Assembly: GCA_900768635.1 (NCBI GenBank)
Contig: CAAGDP010000004.1
Location: 1-6,476, forward strand
DNA from: Enterobacterales bacterium
GTDB taxonomy: Bacteria; Pseudomonadota; Gammaproteobacteria; Enterobacterales; Succinivibrionaceae
Length of the DNA: 6,476 nt
Reading direction: 5' to 3'
Position 1 is the stretch's first letter. Each line of letters starts with the position of its first letter. The notes under the pieces were generated by a model. That model ran no database searches. It saw nothing but the letters and a program-made list of their open reading frames with translations, and had not been told where the DNA came from. The position numbers and the translations under genes are program-made. Shown in pieces: positions 1 through 6,136 of the stretch.

Positions 1-11
1 AAATAAAAATA

Positions 12-39
12 AAAAGACAAGAGTTTTTTCTTGTTTTTT
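12..39. terminator. Weak AT-rich stem-loop with T-tracts, possible terminator
   Basis: Bases 17-22 (ACAAGA) pair with 29-34 (TCTTGT), and flanking A and T runs lengthen the stem on both sides. The plus strand gives about 11 pairs including one G-T wobble at 16/35. On the minus strand the hairpin is followed by a very T-rich stretch (bases 15 to 1), and on the plus strand by TTTTTTC. The stem has only two G-C pairs, so it would be weak. It could end a transcript in either direction, or be a chance product of the A/T-rich composition. Confidence 0.25.
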
Positions 40-53
40 CAATAAGTTATCCC

Positions 54-144
54 GATCAAGAATGATCAAAAGATCTTAGTTATAGATCAGCTAAAAAGTT
101 TACGATCAACACAAGTTCATCGCAATTCTAAATCCAGATAGATC
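54..144. other. Cluster of six GATC sites (TTGATC repeats) in AT-rich noncoding DNA
   Basis: GATC begins at 54, 64, 72, 85, 104 and 141, six times in 91 bases, where random sequence would give about one per 256. Four copies (54, 64, 104, 141) read GATCAA on plus, that is TTGATC on minus. The two at 72 and 85 form an inverted pair, GATCT (72-76) with AGATC (84-88). A DnaA-box-like TTATCCCGA sits at 48-56 beside an A/T-only flank. No gene is seen here. The function is unknown: operators, a replicator-like Dam-site cluster, or the leader of a CRISPR array beyond the left edge are all possible. Confidence 0.45.
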
Positions 145-198
145 AAATCATTAAAATCTAGCTAGTAATAATATTCTTTAACAGGAAGTACGCACAAA

Positions 199-230
199 TA
201 AAGCCTGAAAGAATAATCATTCAGGCTTTA
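199..230 (-). terminator. Stem-loop terminator of the cas operon
   Basis: Bases 199-209 (TAAAGCCTGAA) and 220-230 (TTCAGGCTTTA) are perfect 11-base inverted repeats around a 10-base loop. Read on the minus strand the hairpin starts 40 bases after the stop codon of the last gene and runs into TTTATTTGTG, a moderately T-rich exit. On the plus strand no T-run follows beyond the stem itself. This matches a Rho-independent terminator for the leftward operon. It is the only strong one seen, which supports a single transcription unit from the right edge to here. Confidence 0.8.
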
Positions 231-270
231 CGTAAGAGTATTAAGAAACTAGCACATTTTTACATATTGA

Positions 271-2580
271 TTATTTGCGATTTTCTTCAACAAAACGCAC
301 AAAATCATCACGCATTTTCTTATTATTGGCCTTTAATTCAGGATTTGCTTTTTCCCGTTCCTTTTCCTTTTTCGAAGTTGCAAAAAAGAAATTATCATTC
401 CCTGCTTGATCTTTTCTCTTATGATGCTCATTTTTATAAGCATAATTTGCAATAAGAGTAAATATTTCAGGGTCAGTGTCGGTATTTTTGTCAAGCCATT
501 TTTGAACTGTTTCTTTATACAATGAAATAAGTTTTTTAGTTGCTTCTTGCTTATAAGCATCCTTAGTCAATTTTTCAATGTTTTCATCAAGATCATTTTT
601 GGTATTAATCCACTCCTCTGAATGCTTAACATTATCATCGCTGATGTCAGTTTTCTCAGAAACTTTACCGGAAGATTTGGAAATATTCGGATATTTAAGC
701 TTCTCAGGTTCCAATCTGCTGGAAATATCTGATAGATAGATTTTATTGTTCTTTAATACAGAAAAATCATCTAAAACATTGTAAACAATTCCAGTATTAA
801 GTTCATGTTCTTCTGGATTAGCAATTTTCTTTAACCATTGCAATTGAGGAGAATTATTCCAAAGATGATCTTCACCGAATACCTGTTTATAAAAATTATT
901 TATATCATTTTCAAAAACACTGATTTTTTCTTTGATAAATTTTTCCAGATCAATACTAATATTCTCATATGATGGAAACTTTATTCCAGAAATATTAAGT
1001 TTAACAGCACCTGCTCCATAAGGTTTAGCATACCCCAGGCTATGGTAACAATTACTATTATCACCAAATCGGATAACCCACAACAAAGCTCCAATTTCGA
1101 ATGAATTAAGATTATTAAAAAGAATTTTTCCCGTAAACTTACTTTTAGGTTTTACAAACACAACATTACATTTTGTATTTGCGTTTTCATTAGTTTCCGC
1201 CTTATATTTAAAAGAGTCACGGATACAATACCTCTTCCATCCGGAAAGTCTTACATCTTTACCACTTTTTAACGCCGTATGATATGAAACATCCGAAACT
1301 TTACTATTTTTGGAAGAATTTTTTGCAACAGATTTATTTGAAAAATCAGTCAGATATACATTAGTAAAAGAGGATTTCGGCTCAGCCAGAAGCATATTAG
1401 ATACTTTTTCTGTAGCAAGAATACCGACAGAATACAAATCACTGAAACCAACACGACTCTTTATGCCAAAATGAGGCTTATTATCTCTGATTGTTCCAAA
1501 TAATATCTCAGGAAGATCATACTTATCAGTAAATGAATCATGGGAAACTTTTTTACCAATTTCATGAACGGAATAATTACTTGTCATGCGAGGCATGCGG
1601 GACGTACCAAGATATCTAAGCTTTTTGGTAGTTTTATCAAATAAACCCCATAAAGGTATACCATACTCAGGAACCTGATTTTTTAACAAATCATTGATTA
1701 ACTCCGACTGCTCAGATTTTTCCATAGCTTTAGGATCTAGTAACCTGCTAACAACTTCCATCTCTTCTTTGGTAAGATTTTTTGGTGAAAACAGCACATT
1801 ATCATAGAAAAAATAACTATAATCAAATTGCTCTGTTTTTTTAGGATCACTTACAACCCGATGACCAGTAAAAACTATATAACCATTTTTTAATTCTTTA
1901 TTGTTATTATTGTTTTTATAAATACTCCTAACAATTTGATCTTTAGATGAGTTTTGTAGTTCTGCAAAATAACTCTGAGAAAGGGGTAAAACCATATATT
2001 TATCTTTTGCAGTAGCATTTGGATGACCGCTGGTTACCTCAATAGAATTAATAATTTTTTTTGCAGGATGCAAAAAATTATTCAGAACAGAATTCTGAAC
2101 TTTTGCACATCTACATTCTCTTATTCTCCATTGTTTGAGTTTTGAGTCAAATTTAAGCCAAAGAGGAGAAATCTTCAATTTACCATATTCAGCTAAATAA
2201 TCATTACCAGAAGAAGAAAGATCTCGGAATGAATGTCTTTTATCAAAAATCTGATTAAATTTGCCAAATGATGCTATGGAAAGTACTTCTCTAAGCATCC
2301 CTTTAATAGAAGTTCCGGGGATCACATAATGCTTACCATCCGGTGTCTGCTCAAATGAGACAGTCTTTTCATTCTCTGGTTTATAAGAGCCCACGCATAG
2401 ATGGGTTTTATTTTCCAAGGTATATTCAATTATACCACTGTAGGAATCCGGCATGGGTATATCCTGGGATACACTATCAGCCCACTCAGGAAGAAATACC
2501 CACTTAGAAAGAGGTACAAAGTCATAAGGAATTTTTAATTCAACATTTGCTTTCTTATTGTGTTCGCCTTGTTTACTCAT
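271..2580 (-). CDS. Large type III-D RAMP protein, TIGR03986 family (Cas7 with insertions)
   Basis: 769-residue RAMP-superfamily protein, probably a backbone subunit of the type III crRNA-guided complex in the cytoplasm. The N-terminus carries the family signature: FVPLSKWVFLPEWA (21-34), a Q-D-I-P segment near 40, then VIPGTSIKGMLREVLSIASF (86-105) and R-H-S-F-R-D-L (115-121). A second block has DLPEILFG (355-362) and GIKSRVGFSDL (372-382). The C-terminal RAMP glycine-rich loop is LGYAKPYGAGA (515-525). Between the blocks lie long, less conserved segments, one with a five-asparagine run (223-227). From about residue 640 the protein continues as a lysine- and glutamate-rich, mostly helical tail. 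The ATG start has AGAGGA eight bases upstream, and the gene begins 4 bases after the previous stop. It is the last gene before the terminator. Family identity is recalled from motifs. A match to the Cas7-insertion subunit of III-Dv complexes is inference. Confidence 0.88.
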   Translation of the reverse strand: MSKQGEHNKKANVELKIPYDFVPLSKWVFLPEWADSVSQDIPMPDSYSGIIEYTLENKTHLCVGSYKPENEKTVSFEQTPDGKHYVIPGTSIKGMLREVLSIASFGKFNQIFDKRHSFRDLSSSGNDYLAEYGKLKISPLWLKFDSKLKQWRIRECRCAKVQNSVLNNFLHPAKKIINSIEVTSGHPNATAKDKYMVLPLSQSYFAELQNSSKDQIVRSIYKNNNNNKELKNGYIVFTGHRVVSDPKKTEQFDYSYFFYDNVLFSPKNLTKEEMEVVSRLLDPKAMEKSEQSELINDLLKNQVPEYGIPLWGLFDKTTKKLRYLGTSRMPRMTSNYSVHEIGKKVSHDSFTDKYDLPEILFGTIRDNKPHFGIKSRVGFSDLYSVGILATEKVSNMLLAEPKSSFTNVYLTDFSNKSVAKNSSKNSKVSDVSYHTALKSGKDVRLSGWKRYCIRDSFKYKAETNENANTKCNVVFVKPKSKFTGKILFNNLNSFEIGALLWVIRFGDNSNCYHSLGYAKPYGAGAVKLNISGIKFPSYENISIDLEKFIKEKISVFENDINNFYKQVFGEDHLWNNSPQLQWLKKIANPEEHELNTGIVYNVLDDFSVLKNNKIYLSDISSRLEPEKLKYPNISKSSGKVSEKTDISDDNVKHSEEWINTKNDLDENIEKLTKDAYKQEATKKLISLYKETVQKWLDKNTDTDPEIFTLIANYAYKNEHHKRKDQAGNDNFFFATSKKEKEREKANPELKANNKKMRDDFVRFVEENRK

Positions 2581-2584
2581 ATTG

Positions 2585-3109
2585 CTAATCCTCTAACTTT
2601 CTGAATCCTAAAAATTGCTGAACAAAACCCTTCCATCTTCCGGATGTTATTACTGATGAATTGGATTCCTTTTCTTCTCTTTCATACCACAAACGGTATT
2701 TAACAGAAGTGCAGCCGGAATTACTTTGCAAATCCTGCCGTACATGAATACTCTGTTCATAATAGGCAAGATTGTCATTTTTTTCAGAAAGGTTTTCACT
2801 ATATGTTGTTATTGCATATAAATCATTCTGAAGATAACGAATATGAATTGAAGAATCCTCCGTCCTTAATTCTGCTTCAAGAAGATTTTTTTCAGGTTCG
2901 CATATTGAAAAAGGGTTAATCTTAATCTCATCTGTATACATAAACCAGGAATCTTCGGTTTTGTTAATAGATAACAAAAACTGAGGTAATTCATCTTTTT
3001 TTACTTTTCTGGATTCAATATGCAAATTACCACTCTTCATTAAAGGAAGATAATCACTATGACTATTTTGAAGTTCATTGTATATATCTAAACTCATCTG
3101 TATATCCAT
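2585..3109 (-). CDS. Small Csx19-like (TIGR03984-type) CRISPR-associated protein
   Basis: 174-residue soluble protein without signal peptide or membrane segment. It is mostly alternating polar and hydrophobic residues, suggesting a beta-rich fold, with aromatic-rich pieces such as SWFMYTDEI near residue 55, RLWYERE and GRWKGFVQQFLGF near the C-terminus. I see no catalytic motif. Its assignment as Csx19, an accessory subunit of type III-D complexes, rests mainly on position: between a fused Cas7 and a TIGR03986 RAMP, with 2- and 4-base gaps. Direct resemblance to Csx19 proteins I can recall is faint. The start is uncertain: the ATG at 3109 directly abuts an AAGGA with no spacer, whereas the in-frame ATG at 3097 (residue 5) lies 11 bases after it, so the protein may begin with MSLDIYN. 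The stop TAG lies inside the next gene's leader, supporting coupled translation. Confidence 0.6.
   Translation of the reverse strand: MDIQMSLDIYNELQNSHSDYLPLMKSGNLHIESRKVKKDELPQFLLSINKTEDSWFMYTDEIKINPFSICEPEKNLLEAELRTEDSSIHIRYLQNDLYAITTYSENLSEKNDNLAYYEQSIHVRQDLQSNSGCTSVKYRLWYEREEKESNSSVITSGRWKGFVQQFLGFRKLED
2589..2594 (-). promoter_or_regulatory. Ribosome binding site of the TIGR03986 RAMP gene
   Basis: AGAGGA lies eight bases before the ATG at 2580, within the last codons of the csx19-like gene whose stop (TAG, 2587-2585) falls between them. This arrangement suggests coupled translation. Confidence 0.6.
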
Positions 3110-3111
3110 CC

Positions 3112-4512
3112 TTACTGAAGCAATGTATCATCAACAAAACAATTATTAACATCATAAGATTCAAGCAAACTTGCTTCCCTGCCCGTCCCTGCAGCTACAG
3201 GAAGAAATCCATCTCTCAAGTCGCAAAGCGTTCTGAAAATAGCTGTCCGGACTTTGTCTGAGAGTTGAGAAAGTACACTTTTCTTAATAAGTATTCTGAA
3301 TGTCATTACAGGCTTGTATAAGCGCTCTTCAGAAAATAATGCACTGGGAAGAACTCCACCGGTAAAATAATCAATTCGATTGTGAGCTCGAATAAAAGTA
3401 CTTAGAGTGTCAACATCTCCTATAACAGCCTCATCAACTAATAAATGACTTGCAGCCGCTTCCTTACCTTTCACAAAACCGAACAGTTTCTGCAAATCAA
3501 TAAACAACGGGTTAGAAAGATCAAGTTCCAAATCTTCATTGATAAACTCTTTATTATCTGAATTTATACCTGACAGTTTACAAAAGTGATAAATAATCCT
3601 ATGTGAAATCACACCCTTAAGCATACTTCCACAGACAACCGCTCTACGATGAAAACCGTTAAATGTTGTGTTATTCCATTTAAGGTAGTTTTCAGTGTAA
3701 CAAAAGGATTTTGCATCTTGGTTATTTGCAGCAACCGCCTTAGATCCATTACCTATCGTCCATGAATCACTACCCCTGAGTGAAAGTTTTGCCACTTCAG
3801 CATAGGAATTAGAATGTTGTTCAAAACCTGATTCAAGATTAACAGGACATCTGTACTTTCTGAATTCTGAAATTGCCACCTCGGTAGCAGGACCTCCTTT
3901 GCTCAGATCAACATCTGTTGATTTGATATGAATAATTTTGAAAGCACCTAAACCATTAGTTTTATTGCTTCCAAAACGGAGTCCGCTTTCAGAAAATACA
4001 TCAACAAATTTTTCAAATTGCGCCACTTCTTCATCATTATTAACCAGAACAGAGATATCAAAGGAAAATCTTGTACCTGAAGGAATAACAGCCACATCGA
4101 ACTTACCTCGATTTGCTGCAGTGCCACGATGAGTTATACGGCATCTGTCCCGGTTAAAAGATATATCAATGGAATAAATCTTATCCCCATTTTTATCTGA
4201 ATCTAAAAGGAGCTTATCTGAACTTAATGCAGATTTTTCATCAAGAAGAAGCGCATCAGATACAGTGATACGTGAAGCGTGTTGAGCATTTCCACCAAGT
4301 GTTCCAAACCATTTATTAACCTGTATATCAGTGTCTGCAAGATCAAGAATTACAGCTCTCCATGCTCCTGTTATAGAAGTAGCCGGAATATAAGGAAGAT
4401 CGTTCCAGTCACGACAGACCTGTGTATCAAATCCCACTTCACGATCTCCAGAATGTACTGCCAAAGGAGATGTAGTTTCAATAAAAATTCTCTTAAGTAA
4501 TAATCTGTTCAC
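3112..4512 (-). CDS. Tandem Cas7 RAMP fusion (Cas7-2x, Csm3-like), type III-D
   Basis: 466-residue protein with two Cas7/Csm3-like domains in tandem, expected to occupy two backbone positions on the crRNA and to cut target RNA. Domain 1 (about 1-195) has G-F-D-T-Q-V-C-R-D followed by LPYIPATSITGAWR (39-52), an R-C-R-I-T-H-R-G segment (123-130) and the loop FGSNKTNGLG (180-189). Asp29 in GFD lines up with the catalytic loop aspartate of Csm3 (my alignment). Domain 2 (about 240-466) has CGSMLKGVISHR (294-305), R-I-D-Y-F-T-G-G (379-386), LPSALF and a degenerate glycine loop LPVAAGTGRE (437-446). A candidate catalytic aspartate there is Asp266, which is less convincing. I place the start at GTG 4512: AGGGAG lies six bases upstream, overlapping the csx10 stop. 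The frame also opens with a TTG at 4536 inside csx10, which lacks such a site. Confidence 0.85.
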   Translation of the reverse strand: MNRLLLKRIFIETTSPLAVHSGDREVGFDTQVCRDWNDLPYIPATSITGAWRAVILDLADTDIQVNKWFGTLGGNAQHASRITVSDALLLDEKSALSSDKLLLDSDKNGDKIYSIDISFNRDRCRITHRGTAANRGKFDVAVIPSGTRFSFDISVLVNNDEEVAQFEKFVDVFSESGLRFGSNKTNGLGAFKIIHIKSTDVDLSKGGPATEVAISEFRKYRCPVNLESGFEQHSNSYAEVAKLSLRGSDSWTIGNGSKAVAANNQDAKSFCYTENYLKWNNTTFNGFHRRAVVCGSMLKGVISHRIIYHFCKLSGINSDNKEFINEDLELDLSNPLFIDLQKLFGFVKGKEAAASHLLVDEAVIGDVDTLSTFIRAHNRIDYFTGGVLPSALFSEERLYKPVMTFRILIKKSVLSQLSDKVRTAIFRTLCDLRDGFLPVAAGTGREASLLESYDVNNCFVDDTLLQ

Positions 4513-4518
4513 AATATT

Positions 4519-4524
4519 CTCCCT
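4519..4524 (-). promoter_or_regulatory. Ribosome binding site deciding the GTG start of Cas7-2x
   Basis: AGGGAG sits six bases before the GTG at 4512 and overlaps the csx10 stop codon (TAG, 4525-4523). No comparable site precedes the in-frame TTG at 4536, so the GTG is the better start. The overlap suggests that ribosomes ending csx10 re-initiate here. Confidence 0.7.
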
Positions 4525-6136
4525 ACTGAAGATCAATATGTTTCTTCAGGTCTTCCCACTTGCTTGGATCATCCTTAGTCAGCATCTCAATGTGCCTCAG
4601 AATTCCCTCATAAGTGCGTTCCCTTATTAAACTTAAATAAATGCACATAAAATCTGAACAGAGAATATTGCCATTTTCTCCTTGAGGTACTTTAATACCC
4701 CAACCCAGAAAATCTGTTTTTATCTCACATATCGTTCCAATCTCATTTATTACATTCTCATCAACTTTCTTATACTTGTTTGTAGAATTTATCTTATTCT
4801 TGAGAAATTCATACACTCTCCGAAGCTGAGTAGAAGAAGGGCCACAGGAAGAATTTGCATCAAGATTGTTATATGAACGAGCAGACTTATAGATATCGTA
4901 TATTTGGTCATTAATTCTTTCAGCCTCAAGATGAGCTTCCTTCCATTTTCTTTCTAATTCAACTTTAGAATCAATCCAACTGACAAGTCTTGTATCAAAG
5001 GACTTGTAAACCTGATGATCATACAATTGATTAGCCGGAATAGATACCGGTGTAAACAAAGAAATACGATCTGTTCCATCAGGAACTTCACCATTAATCA
5101 ACCACTTAGGATTAACCTGTACCTGACCAAATCCCATCTGACGGTCAATACCTATCCCTTCCCTTGCAATAAGCTTTAAATCATCCTGTGAAAGTTCTTC
5201 AATCAAAGAGAAAGAAATAATACTTCCTTTTTTAACCAAAATCTTTTCGCCGTCATAACCTCCTCTTTTGCGATTAAAAAAACGTAAAGAAGAGTTTCTA
5301 ATAAAGGACTTTTCATGTTGATACGATCCTGATATATCCTTACTCCATAAAAGATTTGATACAAGAGGAACAGCAGATGGCATACCGACATCAGCATCAT
5401 AAAAGACTACATCACTAATACACCACAAAACCAATTCTTTACCATTACCGGAAATTTGCTCATTTACATCTTGATGTGTGGATAACTTAGTTCTAACCTT
5501 AAGTTGGACCCTGCCGAATTCAGAACCGCGACTTTTTCCTATACGAAAAACACCATTTGAACTATCAATAACTTTAAGTATCTTAGTTATCAAATCATCA
5601 TTCCCGTCAATGTATCCAGAAAAATATGTACCTATCCTGATATAACCTGTAACAAAAAGCTGATGTTCTGATGCACTCTGTGTATCAGGATTAATGGCGG
5701 TTTTTACTGATGAACCTGAGTTTATACCAGAAGCCTTATATCCGTTAGATCTGATATAACCAGATCTTAATTGTTTTAACTGATTCTGACCAATTTCTTT
5801 TTTAAAACAATTAACTACTTTATTAGCTTTTAATGCTTCCTCATACCCGCCAGCCTGCTTTTCATAATGAAGAGCAAATGGTACAGGCAGCAATTGTTCA
5901 TAGGTATTATTTTCCTCGTTTATAAACAAAGGATAACAATTACTAAATTTCACATCTCCATTTTGAAACATTTTCCAGGCATCATCCTCTGAAAGTTTTG
6001 GATATAAACAGGAGGCAAAAGCGCCCAAAAGAGCACTACCTGGAATATAATCAAGAGAATTTTCACAAAATACTCCAGCATGAGACTGGCTGACAGACAG
6101 ATTGTCTAAAGCCTCTATTGTAAAATTAATCCTCAT
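4523..6136 (-). CDS. csx10: Csx10-like type III-D RAMP with helical C-terminal tail
   Basis: 537-residue Csx10-family protein, a Cas5/Cas7-type RAMP that in type III-D complexes is thought to bind the 5' part of the crRNA. The N-terminal domain shows DYIPGSALLGAFASCLYP (29-46), LLPVPFALHYEK (82-93), KTAINPDTQSASEHQLF (145-161) and the glycine-rich loop GKSRGSEFGR (200-209). A second RAMP-like unit starts with LVLWCISDVVFYDADVGMPS (235-254) and ends in GIGIDRQMGFGQV (327-339). Residues about 375-537 are different: long charged helices (around 380-422), GPSSTQLRRVYEF (432-444), then a mixed domain to the end. The start is ATG 6136, with GGAGGT five bases upstream; it overlaps the upstream gene by 11 bases. 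An upstream in-frame start at 6184 would add 16 residues lying inside the previous gene and is unlikely. The next gene's ribosome site overlaps its stop. Confidence 0.87.
   Translation of the reverse strand: MRINFTIEALDNLSVSQSHAGVFCENSLDYIPGSALLGAFASCLYPKLSEDDAWKMFQNGDVKFSNCYPLFINEENNTYEQLLPVPFALHYEKQAGGYEEALKANKVVNCFKKEIGQNQLKQLRSGYIRSNGYKASGINSGSSVKTAINPDTQSASEHQLFVTGYIRIGTYFSGYIDGNDDLITKILKVIDSSNGVFRIGKSRGSEFGRVQLKVRTKLSTHQDVNEQISGNGKELVLWCISDVVFYDADVGMPSAVPLVSNLLWSKDISGSYQHEKSFIRNSSLRFFNRKRGGYDGEKILVKKGSIISFSLIEELSQDDLKLIAREGIGIDRQMGFGQVQVNPKWLINGEVPDGTDRISLFTPVSIPANQLYDHQVYKSFDTRLVSWIDSKVELERKWKEAHLEAERINDQIYDIYKSARSYNNLDANSSCGPSSTQLRRVYEFLKNKINSTNKYKKVDENVINEIGTICEIKTDFLGWGIKVPQGENGNILCSDFMCIYLSLIRERTYEGILRHIEMLTKDDPSKWEDLKKHIDLQ
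4526..4549 (-). repeat. Inverted repeat abutting the Cas7-2x ribosome binding site
   Basis: CTGAAGA (4526-4532) and TCTTCAG (4543-4549) are perfect 7-base arms with a 10-base loop. In the mRNA the stem ends one base before AGGGAG. It lies in the last codons of csx10 and encloses the alternative TTG codon at 4536. It could affect re-initiation at the junction or be chance. Confidence 0.4.

Noticed and set aside
97..125. Minus-strand promoter TTGCGA, 17 bases, TAAACT, possibly driving a short RNA ending at the stem-loop near 12-39
   Set aside because: Only four of six bases match in each box, which is expected by chance in such AT-rich DNA, and the stem-loop is weak.
2055..2062. Run of eight T (A on the coding strand) as a phase-variation or frameshift site in the TIGR03986 gene
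   Set aside because: The frame is intact, similar 7-base runs occur at several places in this AT-rich window, and no alternative frame product is evident.
4513..4536. TTG start at 4536 for the Cas7-2x gene
   Set aside because: It lies within csx10, has no Shine-Dalgarno sequence at useful spacing, and the GTG at 4512 has AGGGAG six bases upstream.
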